Shown one piece after another: positions 26,266-34,227 of a stretch of DNA of 38,981 nt. Positions within the stretch are counted from its first letter, which is position 1. The number at the start of each line of letters is the position of its first letter. The notes under the pieces were generated by a model that was not told the origin of the DNA, made no database searches, and saw nothing but the letters and a program-made list of their open reading frames with translations. The stretch comes from Sphingomonadales bacterium. Its GTDB lineage: Bacteria; Pseudomonadota; Alphaproteobacteria; Sphingomonadales; Sphingomonadaceae. The stretch is from the NCBI GenBank assembly GCA_014763545.1, contig JACXVD010000024.1:1-38981 (forward strand), written 5' to 3'. A program made the translations under genes and the position numbers.

Positions 26266-26308
26266 AAACGCTTACAGCAGCCTGCTGAAAAGTAAGTAAA
26301 ACGCTAAC
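26266..26308. repeat. Paired AAACGCTWAC direct repeats around a palindrome
   Basis: AAACGCTTAC (26266-26275) and AAACGCTAAC (26299-26308) are spaced 33 bases start to start, about three helical turns. CAGCAG-C-CTGCTG lies between them. A nine-base match, AACGCTTAC, recurs at 25686-25694 on the other side of the XRE gene. Confidence 0.5.
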
Positions 26309-26483
26309 CTTATCTGACGGGTCCGAGCCGCCGGATCCGTAGGGGCGCATAGACGTCTGGTGCGGCGCCCCGCGCGGGTTTTGCCTTTGCTGACGTGAGT
26401 TGCTTTGGCGCTTCGGCCAGCTGCGGTTGCGAGATGAAGCCGGTGGCACCAAAGTTACCAACCATCGCCGGAGAATTAGGGGG

Positions 26484-26503
26484 AGCGGCACTTTGCTGCC
26501 GCT
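26484..26503 (-). terminator. Hairpin after the CAT-anticodon tRNA
   Basis: AGCGGCA and TGCCGCT are perfect seven-base arms around a six-base loop, beginning 11 bases after the encoded CCA end of the tRNA. No long T tract follows, so it may be a processing or termination signal. Confidence 0.5.
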
Positions 26504-26513
26504 GTAAGGATGC

Positions 26514-26589
26514 TGGTGGGCCCGGCAGGATTCGAACCCGCGACCTAGCCGTTATGAGCGGCCAGCTCTAACCGCTGAGCTACAGGCCC
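26514..26589 (-). tRNA. tRNA with CAT anticodon, probably tRNA-Ile2
   Basis: On the minus strand the acceptor GGGCCTG pairs with CGGGCCC, the D arm is GCTCAGCGGTTAGAGC, the anticodon stem GGCCG/CGGCT encloses CTCATAA (anticodon CAT), and the T arm is GCGGGTTCGAATCCTGC. Discriminator A and CCA are encoded. The acceptor and overall layout resemble E. coli ileX, in which C34 is modified to lysidine by TilS to read AUA, more than elongator tRNA-Met. The isotype is inferred. Confidence 0.85.
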
Positions 26590-26656
26590 GTCAGCAGCGC
26601 AATGCGAGGCGCGGCCTAGCTTGGGGCGGGGCGGCTGGCAAGATGCGCAGCGCGCC

Positions 26657-27658
26657 CTATTCCAGCCCGGTGACCTGCAGCAGTTCGCGCACTGTCGTCG
26701 GCTTGACCTGGCGCTGGTCGAGATAGGCGAAGATCCGCCGCCACCATGTGTAGAGCGCATCGAGATCTTCCTCGCTGCGCACGTAGGGGGTGTGCCCGAC
26801 GTCGATCGAGGGGCTGTGGAACGACAGCACCAGCACCGGCAGGCGATCGTCCAGCGCGATGTCGATCCCGCGCAGCGCCTCGTCGGCGGTGACGCCTTCC
26901 GGGGTGAGCGATATCCGTTCGAGCAGGCCGAGCCGCGCGGCGAGTGATTGCAGCCGGGGCCATTTGCCCAATTGCGGATACAGCGTGTCGCCCTGCTGGC
27001 GCAGCAGCCCCCAGAACACCGTTGTCAGCGGCAGTTCGAGCAGGCCATGCTCCTCGTCCACCCAATAGGGGGTGACCGGGTGGTGTTCGTAATTGGGGCC
27101 GTGGCCCGCGCTGTAATCGAACCGCGCGCGCACCGAACTGTCGATCCGCACGCCCACTTCCTTGAGCAGGCGGGCGGTGTTGTCGCCCAGCCCATAACGC
27201 CCGGCGCGATAGATGCGCGGGGCGACGTTGAAATTCTTCTCGATCGCATCGCGCAGATTGGTGAGCTTCTGGCGTTCGAGCGCTTCGGGAAGATTGCCCG
27301 CGAAACTGTTGTAAGTATTCACGCCTTCGTAGTGTGGCGGGTTTACCCACGGGTGCAGCTGGATGCCGACCTCGGCCTTCCCGGCGGCGACTGCCCCGCC
27401 GATGATCTCGATCGCTTCGGGCGAGTTGGCGATCGGCCAGTCGACCAGATAGACCGGCGAGACACCCTGGCCTTCGCAAAATTGCTGGAACTGGTTCAGC
27501 CGGCCGACGTGGTCCAGCCCGTGATCGGTCGCGCTGAAGGGCGCGTTCCAGTCGAATTCTTCCTCGGTATCGACGGTGAGCAGCGCCCGCTGACCGAAAT
27601 CGGCCGGGAATTTGAAGCGCGACCCGGGCGCGGGTAGATCTGTGATCTTCCGTTCCAT
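26657..27658 (-). CDS. Polysaccharide deacetylase-family (WalW-like) protein
   Basis: Protein of 333 residues without a signal peptide. The deacetylase-type barrel starts with LLTVDTEEEFDW (about 26-37), where the Asp and Glu occupy the position of the usual TFDD motif. VGIQLHPWVNPPHY (about 97-110) offers the metal histidine of the H-x-x-x-H motif, with the pattern altered, and VLSFHSPSID near 275 supplies the late histidine. Family members remove acetyl groups from polysaccharides. The altered second motif makes the activity uncertain. GGGGGTAAGG lies upstream of the ATG at 27658. The kinase gene ends 54 bases upstream on the same strand. Confidence 0.82.
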   Translation of the reverse strand: MERKITDLPAPGSRFKFPADFGQRALLTVDTEEEFDWNAPFSATDHGLDHVGRLNQFQQFCEGQGVSPVYLVDWPIANSPEAIEIIGGAVAAGKAEVGIQLHPWVNPPHYEGVNTYNSFAGNLPEALERQKLTNLRDAIEKNFNVAPRIYRAGRYGLGDNTARLLKEVGVRIDSSVRARFDYSAGHGPNYEHHPVTPYWVDEEHGLLELPLTTVFWGLLRQQGDTLYPQLGKWPRLQSLAARLGLLERISLTPEGVTADEALRGIDIALDDRLPVLVLSFHSPSIDVGHTPYVRSEEDLDALYTWWRRIFAYLDQRQVKPTTVRELLQVTGLE

Positions 27659-27712
27659 GCCCGACGCCTTACCCCCGTAAGCTTAACGACCCGGCAACAT
27701 CGATAACGCCGA

Positions 27713-29458
27713 CTATTGCGACGCGATATCGGGCGTTTCGTGCAGCTCCTCGCTATGGTCCCGCGCCGCGCGGGTCAAGGGCGCGGCGGACAAAAGCGGC
27801 AGGGTGAGATGCAGCCAGTCGTCCTCGCGTTCGGCGCTGCCGCCCATCGCCTGCGCTTCCGCACGCACCAGCCGCAGCGCGAATCCGGCACCGAACATCC
27901 CGGCACTCAGCGGCCCGGCGGCGGGCTTGCCGGTTGCGGCGAACAGATCGTCCTTGGCCGACAGCGACACGGGCAATTCGCACAACAGCTCGATCCGCTC
28001 GCCGTCGCGCACCATGGCCAGCTCGCAATGTTCGCCTGCGCCCATCGCCCCCGCGAGCGTGGCAAGAAGGCGCCACGCGAGCCCTTCCGCATCGTTGATA
28101 GACAGCGGGATGCGCGCTTCGGCGGGGCCGATCGCAGCATCGAACCCGGCGGTGCGCGGGGCGAGGACCGTCTGCAACTGGCCCAGCTGGCGGCGCATGA
28201 TCTGGGCGAAATCGGCTTCCCCCGGCTCGGGCTGCAGCGCCCCGGTTTCGAGCTTTGCCAGCCGGTCGAGCTCGTCGAACCCGGCGAGCATCCGTGCGGC
28301 ATCGCCCGCAATATTGGCAGCGAGTGCGCGATATTCATGCGGGGTCGGGCCGAACAGCTGCTGCTGGATGACCTCGGCAAAGCCCTGGATCGCATTCACT
28401 GGCGTGCGCAGCTCGTGGAGCAGCTGGCGGATGCGATCGGCCTCGGTGCTTTCGGCAGTTGCGGTGCTGTCGGCTTCCACGGCAGCCGGGGCCAGCCGAC
28501 GGAAGCGTCCGGCGTGGCCGATGAACCCGCCGCCCTGCGGTGCGAAACAGGGCGTCGCGTCGACGATCCACTCGCCCGCGATCAGCGGTGCGCCCTCGAT
28601 TGCAAGTGCTACGCTGCGCAGCGGCTGACGGCGCCGGATCGCGAGCGCGATCTCGCCGCTCGGGTCCGCCGCAAGTGGCAGGCCGAAGACCATCGGCAGG
28701 ACTTCGCCCTCGGCCCATTCGATCCGCCCTTCGGTGTCGCTGCTGAAGGCGAACCCGCCGAGCGCCGGCTTTTCGCGCAGGGCGAATTGTTCGCCCAGCG
28801 GCAGCTGCGGCGCTTCTTCCTGGGGCGGTGCGGTGCGGGCCTTCTGGAACGCCTCGATCCGCTTGACCAAAGCGCCGATGGCGCTGTCTTCGGTGGCGGC
28901 GAGATCGTTCGCCGGGGCGGGGCGAGTGAACGGCTGGACATTGCCGGAAGGGGCATGCTCTGCCTTGTCCAAATCCGTCCCAGTCGTATCGCTCGCCGCA
29001 GGCTGCTGCTTGCTCTCCGGCAGCGGCAGGCCGCGATCGTGCACCCCTAGCCGTTCGAGCAGGATAATCGTGCTTTCCGGCAGGCCGCGACGCAGCCGCA
29101 GGAAGCCGCGCGCGCGGATCGGCAGGGCGGGGACCAACGCCTCCCACTGGTCCGCCGACAATTCGGCGCGGGCGAGGGCGGCGGCGGCCAGCGCCGGGTC
29201 GCCTTCGGCCAGCCGGGCGACCAGCTCGGGATTGCGCAGCCGCAGGCCCGGGTCGCGCACCATCAGCACGCGTTCGCTCTCGGGAATCGCCGCGTCGAGT
29301 GTTTCCAGCCGCAGCCAGGCCGCTTCGCGCAGGCTTGCATCGCGCCCGGCCTGCGCGCTGCCGAGCAGGTCGAGCAGCTGGCGGTACTGCGTCCGACGCG
29401 CACGATCGCCTGCTGCGCCGGTGCGCAAGACAGTGGCAAGGCGATCGTCGAAATGCAT
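27713..29458 (-). CDS. Cytoplasmic sensor histidine kinase with degenerate ATP-binding domain
   Basis: Protein of 581 residues without transmembrane helices. An all-helical, Ala/Arg/Leu-rich N-terminal region (1-140) and a Pro-rich linker lead to a PAS-like segment (about 235-325) and a clear HisKA motif with H348 (LLHELRTPVNAIQGFAEV). The following ATPase domain is atypical: the N-box asparagine is not evident (NDAEGLAWRLLATLAGAMG), no DxGxG box is seen, and only a G2-like FGAGFALRLV remains. It may bind ATP poorly or act as a scaffold or phosphatase. The start at 29458 has GGAG upstream. No response regulator is adjacent; an Lrp-type regulator diverges from it. Confidence 0.85.
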   Translation of the reverse strand: MHFDDRLATVLRTGAAGDRARRTQYRQLLDLLGSAQAGRDASLREAAWLRLETLDAAIPESERVLMVRDPGLRLRNPELVARLAEGDPALAAAALARAELSADQWEALVPALPIRARGFLRLRRGLPESTIILLERLGVHDRGLPLPESKQQPAASDTTGTDLDKAEHAPSGNVQPFTRPAPANDLAATEDSAIGALVKRIEAFQKARTAPPQEEAPQLPLGEQFALREKPALGGFAFSSDTEGRIEWAEGEVLPMVFGLPLAADPSGEIALAIRRRQPLRSVALAIEGAPLIAGEWIVDATPCFAPQGGGFIGHAGRFRRLAPAAVEADSTATAESTEADRIRQLLHELRTPVNAIQGFAEVIQQQLFGPTPHEYRALAANIAGDAARMLAGFDELDRLAKLETGALQPEPGEADFAQIMRRQLGQLQTVLAPRTAGFDAAIGPAEARIPLSINDAEGLAWRLLATLAGAMGAGEHCELAMVRDGERIELLCELPVSLSAKDDLFAATGKPAAGPLSAGMFGAGFALRLVRAEAQAMGGSAEREDDWLHLTLPLLSAAPLTRAARDHSEELHETPDIASQ

Positions 29459-29670
29459 CGAATCTCCGGCGGCGGCGTGGTGCCCGGATGCAGCTCCGGA
29501 CAATCCTGCCCTATCAGTAAATTGGCCGTGTGGAATGTGCGCCCGGCTGCGCGTTGCAAAGCGGGACAATTACTGCCATGAACAATAATATTGCTCGGCG
29601 ACCTGTTGAAGGCGGCGATACTTTCAAGGCTGGGCCATTTTGTGAAGACAGCCAGGGGACAGGGCCTGAG

Positions 29671-30135
29671 ATGGCGAATCTGGATGAGATCGATCGGCGC
29701 TTGCTGGCAGAATTGCAGGCCGAAGGGCGTGTCACCAATGTCGAACTGGCCCAACGGGTCGGGCTGACCGCCCCGCCATGCCTGCGCCGCGTGCGCGCCC
29801 TCGAAGAAAGCGGCGTCATCCGCGGGTATCATGCCGAGCTCGACGCATCGAAGCTGGGGTTTGCGATCACCGTCTTCGCGATGGTCAGCCTAAAGAGCCA
29901 GGCCGAAGACGCGCTGCGCGAATTCGAGGACCATATGAAGTCGCTGCCCGAAGTGCGCGAATGCCACATGCTGAACGGCGAAATCGACTTTATCCTCAAG
30001 ATTGTCAGCCAGGATCTGCAAAGCTTCCAGGAATTCCTCACCAGCAAGCTGACCCCCGCGCCCAATGTCGCCAGCGTCAAGACGTCGCTGACCATTCGCA
30101 CCGCCAAGCACGAACCCGGCGTCCCGCTGGAATAG
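29671..30135 (+). CDS. Lrp/AsnC-family transcriptional regulator
   Basis: Regulator of 154 residues. The N-terminal helix-turn-helix (LDEIDRRLLAELQAEGRVTN, then LTAPPCLRRVRALEESGVI) covers about 1-60 and a RAM/AsnC effector and oligomerisation domain follows (LGFAITVFAMVSLKSQ, LNGEIDFILKIVSQD). The family usually senses amino acids and forms octamers. AGGGGACAGGG precedes the ATG at 29671; an ATG at 29578 would add 31 residues. The upstream 213 bases, shared with the kinase gene, contain an AT-rich near-palindrome around 29580-29594. The next gene starts eight bases after the stop. Confidence 0.93.
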   Translation: MANLDEIDRRLLAELQAEGRVTNVELAQRVGLTAPPCLRRVRALEESGVIRGYHAELDASKLGFAITVFAMVSLKSQAEDALREFEDHMKSLPEVRECHMLNGEIDFILKIVSQDLQSFQEFLTSKLTPAPNVASVKTSLTIRTAKHEPGVPLE

Positions 30136-30143
30136 GCCCGGCG

Positions 30144-30500
30144 ATGCCGGTTGCCGATGCGATGGTCGAGCCACCTGCGGCGCAGTCCGTCGCTGCGGTC
30201 CCGGTGATGACAGGCGGTGACGCGGCGGAGCCCAAGCAGGTGATCGACCTTACGACCGCTGTGCCCAGGCGCCCCCGGTGCCCGGTTGCGCGAGCGGGCG
30301 AAATCGTGGTTTGCGCGCCCGAAGATCAGGAGCAATTTCGCCTGCGCCCCCTCGACCCGCGCTTCGACAAGCCGGAACCGGAGGACAATCGCCTGCGGAC
30401 GACGATCGGCGGTGTCCCGGTAGAGGCGGACAGCGAGCAGGCCGATGTCGGCGGCTGGCCCAGCAACCGCATCATGGTACGGGCCAAGATCAAGTTCTAG
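30144..30500 (+). CDS. Unknown small protein downstream of the Lrp-type regulator
   Basis: Not recognised. The 118-residue protein is Pro/Ala/Val-rich at the N-terminus, then has RPRCPVARAGEIVVCAPEDQ with two cysteines 12 residues apart, FRLRPLDPRFD, and ends IMVRAKIKF. No signal peptide is obvious, though similar two-cysteine segments occur in exported sphingomonad proteins as far as I recall. Its start lies eight bases after the regulator's stop and its stop 27 bases before the cytochrome gene, so it belongs to the same transcript. Ribosome site: GGCCCGGCG, weak. Confidence 0.65.
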   Translation: MPVADAMVEPPAAQSVAAVPVMTGGDAAEPKQVIDLTTAVPRRPRCPVARAGEIVVCAPEDQEQFRLRPLDPRFDKPEPEDNRLRTTIGGVPVEADSEQADVGGWPSNRIMVRAKIKF

Positions 30501-30527
30501 ACAGGGTTTTGCAGTTAGGGTTTGCGA

Positions 30528-30926
30528 ATGACGAATGGATTGCGATCGACCGGGCCGCTGGTTTGGGCTGCCCCCCTGCTGCTGGCGCTGGTGGCCGGCT
30601 GCCAGACGAATGGCGGCGTTCAATCCGCCGCCGCGCCGGCGCCCCTGTCGGACGATGCGCGCGAAGGCCTGGCGTTCGCACGGGCACATTGCGCCGCCTG
30701 CCACGCGGTCGCGCCGGGCGAGGTCTCGACCAATCCCAATTCACCGCCGTTCGAACAGGTGGCGAATACCGAAGGGCTGACGCAGACGACGCTCGCCACC
30801 TGGCTGCACGATTCGCACAATTACCCGGCAGCGATGAACTTCGACCTGTCGCAGCAACAGGCCGATGCGCTTGCGGCGTACCTGGTGACGCTCCGCTCGC
30901 CGGACTACAAGCATCCGATCCAGTAA
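30528..30926 (+). CDS. Lipoprotein-type monoheme cytochrome c
   Basis: Protein of 132 residues. The lipobox LLLALVAGC (cysteine at about 25) predicts a lipid-anchored periplasmic protein. The heme motif is CAACH at about 53-57 and a methionine in YPAAMNFDLS is a suitable sixth ligand, giving a class I cytochrome c of about 90 residues. It carries single electrons in the periplasm; the partner is unknown. GTTAGGG precedes the ATG at 30528 by seven bases; a TTG two codons earlier is possible. It sits in the regulator-unknown-cytochrome-lipoprotein run. Confidence 0.9.
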   Translation: MTNGLRSTGPLVWAAPLLLALVAGCQTNGGVQSAAAPAPLSDDAREGLAFARAHCAACHAVAPGEVSTNPNSPPFEQVANTEGLTQTTLATWLHDSHNYPAAMNFDLSQQQADALAAYLVTLRSPDYKHPIQ

Positions 30927-30938
30927 GGGGTGGCGGAT

Positions 30939-31244
30939 ATGCGGAACCTCGCCCCTGCGCTCACGCTGCTCCTTGTACTGGCAGGCTGCGCCTCGGGACC
31001 GGCGCGGCAAACGGGGCCTTCGATGGCCGAACTGGCATCGATGTTATCCGCGAAAAGTGGCAAGGACATGCCAGTGAGCCGCATCGCAAAGCTCAAATGT
31101 TCCGAGATCAGCGAAGAACCCGGCGAGTTCCCATGCAGCTGGAAGCAGGAACGACCGACCGGGTCGTGGCACCTGCGCTCCGCCGTGGTGGCGCGCGAAG
31201 GCGACCAGTGGATCTTTATCGACGGGCCCGACGAGCAATTCTGA
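30939..31244 (+). CDS. Small unknown lipoprotein
   Basis: Protein of 101 residues with lipobox LLLVLAGC (cysteine at about 17). The mature part is hydrophilic and contains two further cysteines (KLKCSEI and FPCSWKQ) that could form a disulphide, and ends WIFIDGPDEQF. Function is not recognised. It begins 12 bases after the cytochrome stop, with AAGGGG upstream, and is the last gene of that transcript. It converges on accC with 21 bases between. Confidence 0.78.
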   Translation: MRNLAPALTLLLVLAGCASGPARQTGPSMAELASMLSAKSGKDMPVSRIAKLKCSEISEEPGEFPCSWKQERPTGSWHLRSAVVAREGDQWIFIDGPDEQF

Positions 31245-31265
31245 CCTTACGCGGTCATTCGCGCG

Positions 31266-32615
31266 TCAGGCGTCGCGATCCTTCAGCCATTCTTCCAGCC
31301 ACTTGATCGAGTAATCGCCGCTCAGCACGTCGGGCTGGCGCAGCAGTTCCTCGTGCAGCGGGATGCTGGTCTTGACCCCTTCGACTACCATTTCTTCCAG
31401 CGCGCGGCGCAGGCGCATGATGCAGCCTTCGCGCGTGCGGCCGTAAACGATCAGCTTGGCAATCATCGAATCGTAATAGGGCGGGATGCGGTATCCCGCA
31501 TAAAGCCCTGAATCGACGCGCACATGCATGCCGCCGGCGGCGTGGTAATAGGTGACCTGCCCCGGGCTGGGGGCGAAGGTGAAGGGATCTTCCGCGTTGA
31601 TGCGGCATTCGATCGCGTGACCGGTAAAGCGCAGCTCGTCCTGCGTCACCGACAGCGGCTTGCCATCGGCGATGCGGATCTGTTCGCGCACCAGGTCCAG
31701 CCCGGTGATTGCTTCGGTCACCGGATGTTCCACCTGCAGGCGAGTGTTCATCTCGATGAAGTAGAACTCGCCGTCTTCCCACAGGAATTCGATCGTGCCC
31801 GCACCGCGATAGCCCATGTCAGCCATCGCATTGGCGCAGATCATCCCCATCCGCTCACGCTCTTCGGGGGTGATGACGGGGCTGGGCGCTTCTTCAAGCA
31901 CCTTCTGGTGGCGGCGTTGCAACGAACAGTCGCGCTCGCCCAGATGGATGGCATTGCCATTGCCGTCGCCGAACACCTGGAATTCGATGTGGCGCGGATT
32001 GCCGAGATATTTCTCGATATAGACCGTATCGTCGCCGAAAGCGGCCTTCGCTTCGGATTTCGCCTGGCTGATCTGGGTTTCCAGCTCGTCTTCGTTCTGG
32101 ATCACCTTCATGCCGCGCCCGCCGCCGCCGCTGGCAGCCTTGGCCAGCACCGGATAGCCGCATTCTTCCGCGACCTTGCGCGCTTCCTCGATCGTTTCGA
32201 CCGCGCCGTCGCTGCCCGGCACCAGCGGCAGGCCCAGCTTGCCGGCGGTGCGCTTGGCCTCCACCTTGTCGCCCATGGTGCGGATATGTTCGGGCTTGGG
32301 CCCGATCCAGGCGATGTCGTGCGCTTCGACGATCTCGGCGAATTTGGCGTTTTCGGACAGGAAGCCGTAGCCCGGGTGGATGGCATCCGCCCCGGTGATT
32401 TCCGCCGCCGAAATGATCGCCGCGATGTTGAGATAGGAATCTGCGGCGGCGGGCGGGCCGATGCACACCGCATGGTCCGCCAGGCGGACATGCATGGCAT
32501 CGGCATCGGCGGTGGAATGCACCGCGACCGTCTCGATCCCCATTTCATGGGCGGCGCGATGGATGCGCAGCGCGATTTCGCCGCGGTTGGCGATCAGGAT
32601 GCGGCGGATTGCCAT
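31266..32615 (-). CDS. accC: Acetyl-CoA carboxylase biotin carboxylase subunit AccC
   Basis: Biotin carboxylase of 449 residues, the standard length. The N-terminal domain opens [15 protein letters not shown]; the ATP-grasp domain has the glycine loop [11 protein letters not shown] near 164-174, and [14 protein letters not shown] carries catalytic residues near 288-301. It carboxylates the biotin on AccB using ATP and bicarbonate, the first step of fatty acid synthesis. accB lies 19 bases upstream on the same strand, and aroQ and the holin gene precede that. Confidence 0.98.
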   Translation of the reverse strand: MAIRRILIANRGEIALRIHRAAHEMGIETVAVHSTADADAMHVRLADHAVCIGPPAAADSYLNIAAIISAAEITGADAIHPGYGFLSENAKFAEIVEAHDIAWIGPKPEHIRTMGDKVEAKRTAGKLGLPLVPGSDGAVETIEEARKVAEECGYPVLAKAASGGGGRGMKVIQNEDELETQISQAKSEAKAAFGDDTVYIEKYLGNPRHIEFQVFGDGNGNAIHLGERDCSLQRRHQKVLEEAPSPVITPEERERMGMICANAMADMGYRGAGTIEFLWEDGEFYFIEMNTRLQVEHPVTEAITGLDLVREQIRIADGKPLSVTQDELRFTGHAIECRINAEDPFTFAPSPGQVTYYHAAGGMHVRVDSGLYAGYRIPPYYDSMIAKLIVYGRTREGCIMRLRRALEEMVVEGVKTSIPLHEELLRQPDVLSGDYSIKWLEEWLKDRDA

Positions 32616-32634
32616 GGCTTTTCCTTCGGTCCCG

Positions 32635-33117
32635 TCAGCCGATCACGACCAGCGGCTGGCCGAATTCGATCGGCTGCGCATTCTCGACCAGGATCGCCTT
32701 GATCGTGCCGGCCTTGTCGGCGGTGATCGGGTTCATCACCTTCATCGCCTCGACGATCAGCAGCGTATCGCCCTCGGAAACCTGCTTGCCCACTTCGATG
32801 AACGGCGCAGCGCCGGGTTCGGCGGAGAGATAGGCTGTGCCGACCATCGGCGATTTGAGGGCATCGGCGTGATTATCCGCGGCAGGGGCTGCCACCGGGG
32901 CAGTCGCTGCGGGCGCGGCGGCAGGTGCCGCCATCTGGACCGGCGCGGGCATCGCAGCGACCATCCCGCCGCGCGCCACGCGGATCTTGCGCTCGCCGTC
33001 TTCCACTTCGATTTCGGTCAGCCCGGTTTCCCCGAGCAATTCGGCCAGTTCACGGACCAGCTTGCTGTCGATATCCATTCCGGACTTGCGGCCGGACGTG
33101 CCCTTTGGTTCGGACAT
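32635..33117 (-). CDS. accB: Biotin carboxyl carrier protein AccB
   Basis: Carrier of 160 residues. The N-terminal helix region ([20 protein letters not shown]) is followed by an Ala/Pro-rich linker at about 52-82 and the biotinyl domain at 88-160, with the biotin-accepting lysine K126 in EAMKVMNPI. It shuttles carboxyl-biotin between AccC and the carboxyltransferase. accC follows after 19 bases; aroQ ends 77 bases upstream. Confidence 0.97.
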   Translation of the reverse strand: MSEPKGTSGRKSGMDIDSKLVRELAELLGETGLTEIEVEDGERKIRVARGGMVAAMPAPVQMAAPAAAPAATAPVAAPAADNHADALKSPMVGTAYLSAEPGAAPFIEVGKQVSEGDTLLIVEAMKVMNPITADKAGTIKAILVENAQPIEFGQPLVVIG

Positions 33118-33194
33118 TGCGTGCCCTTCTTAGCTGTTGCAGCGCCCCGCCTATGCGCGGCGCGCCGCCGTGGCAAGGGGGCAGGGCCGCGCTT

Positions 33195-33629
33195 TCACAG
33201 CGCCGCGGCTTTCTCCAGTGCCACGAGGTAGCTCTTCGCGCCCATCCCCTTGACACAATCGAGCGCCGCCATGCCGACATAGGAAATATGCCGGAAGTCC
33301 TCGCGCGTTTCGGGATCGGAAAGATGCACCTCGATCACCGGCGTGCGGATCGACTTGATCGCATCGTGCAGCGCGATCGACGTGTGGGTATAGCCCCCCG
33401 CATTCAGCAGCACCGCCTTCGCACCCACTGCCTGCGCTTCGTGCAGCCAGTCGATCAGGTGGCCTTCGTGATTCGACTGGCGCATGTCGATCTCCAGCCC
33501 CAGCTCCTGCGCGCGATCCTCCAGCATGCCGGCAATATCGTCGAGCGTGTCGGAGCCATAGATTTCGGGCTCGCGCGTGCCGAGCAGGTTGAGGTTGGGG
33601 CCGTTGAGGACGTAGATCGTATCGGTCAT
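33195..33629 (-). CDS. aroQ: Type II 3-dehydroquinate dehydratase AroQ
   Basis: Dodecameric dehydratase subunit of 144 residues, catalysing step three of the shikimate pathway. LNGPNLNLLGTREPEIYG contains the catalytic tyrosine Y24 and flexible-loop Arg19; LNAGGYTHTS (75-84) binds substrate; H102 in IEVHLSD is the general acid. The start at 33629 follows this family's usual N-terminus. The aroQ-accB-accC order is common in alphaproteobacteria. The holin gene ends 25 bases upstream, so all four genes are probably one transcript. Confidence 0.97.
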   Translation of the reverse strand: MTDTIYVLNGPNLNLLGTREPEIYGSDTLDDIAGMLEDRAQELGLEIDMRQSNHEGHLIDWLHEAQAVGAKAVLLNAGGYTHTSIALHDAIKSIRTPVIEVHLSDPETREDFRHISYVGMAALDCVKGMGAKSYLVALEKAAAL

Positions 33630-33654
33630 GCGGCGGACATAGCCTGCGCGATGC

Positions 33655-34068
33655 TCAGCTGTCGACGCCCTTGATCTTCCCCCATTGCCGCGCGGCGGTG
33701 TAGCCGAGGTAGCCGGTGCCGAAGAGCGCGTAGAGCGGTTCGGGCAGGCCATTGAGATAGGCGTTCATGCCGCTGGCGATGTCCTTCGCGGCGGCGGGAT
33801 TGAAGGCGGCGAGCACGCCCATCGGGATCGCCCAGAGGATCATCGTGTACATTACATAGAGAAAGCTGGGCCGCGCGCGGCTGGTCCACGGGTCGTGCGA
33901 TTGCGCCTCGGCAACGATGGCGGAGAGGCGCGTTTCGATGGTGCGGAATTCCTGTTCGCCCTGCAGCCGCAGCAACTCCAGCTTGGCCTTTTCGCGTGCT
34001 TCCTTGTCGGGGATCACCTTGTCGATGATCGAGGCAATCGGGCCGATGAGCGTTTCGAGGATGGGCAT
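33655..34068 (-). CDS. GTA-type 3TM holin family protein
   Basis: Membrane protein of 137 residues. The amphipathic N-terminus MPILETLIGPIASIIDKVIP is followed by a charged helix (KEAREKAKLELLRLQGEQEF), the segment SHDPWTSRARP, a hydrophobic helix at about 67-88 (SFLYVMYTMILWAIPMGVLA) and another at 108-126. This layout matches the holin family linked to gene transfer agent release (GTA_holin_3TM). Holins perforate the inner membrane so that an endolysin can reach the wall. GGAG seven bases upstream supports the start at 34068. No endolysin or GTA structural gene is in the window; it sits 25 bases before aroQ. Confidence 0.8.
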   Translation of the reverse strand: MPILETLIGPIASIIDKVIPDKEAREKAKLELLRLQGEQEFRTIETRLSAIVAEAQSHDPWTSRARPSFLYVMYTMILWAIPMGVLAAFNPAAAKDIASGMNAYLNGLPEPLYALFGTGYLGYTAARQWGKIKGVDS

Positions 34069-34080
34069 GGGCAGGCTCCG

Positions 34081-34139
34081 TGGTTGCGAGTCGCAGCGCC
34101 AATAACCAAAATGGTTCGTGTAGGAAATGTTTGTAACCA
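34081..34139. promoter_or_regulatory. Regularly phased TGGTT/AACCA half-sites
   Basis: Four half-sites lie between the divergent holin and lipase genes: TGGTT 34081-34085, AACCA 34104-34108, TGGTT 34112-34116, AACCA 34135-34139. Each TGGTT-N18-AACCA unit repeats with a 31-base period. The outer arms extend to seven bases (CGTGGTT at 34079 and AACCACG ending at 34141). The position suits a control site for either gene set. Confidence 0.45.
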
Positions 34140-34227
34140 CGTGATTGCCGCTAGGTGATGGCGGCATTGCGGGCGCGTGGAGCAACGCGCTTGCGCCGCG
34201 CCCGCCGCTGGGGCAGCAAACACTCGC

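Larger units (their letters stand above)
26215..26513. other. 299-base region upstream of the XRE gene
   Basis: This control region lies between the XRE start and the CAT-anticodon tRNA. It contains the GTGCC/GGCAC inverted repeat, two copies of AAACGCTWAC (26266-26275 and 26299-26308, 33 bases apart), the perfect CAGCAG-C-CTGCTG palindrome between them, and a hairpin after the tRNA. From about 26320 it returns to GC-rich sequence with no gene I can support. Confidence 0.55.

Noticed and set aside
31524-32702. 392-residue plus-strand frame
   Set aside because: It is antisense to accC, whose identity is certain.
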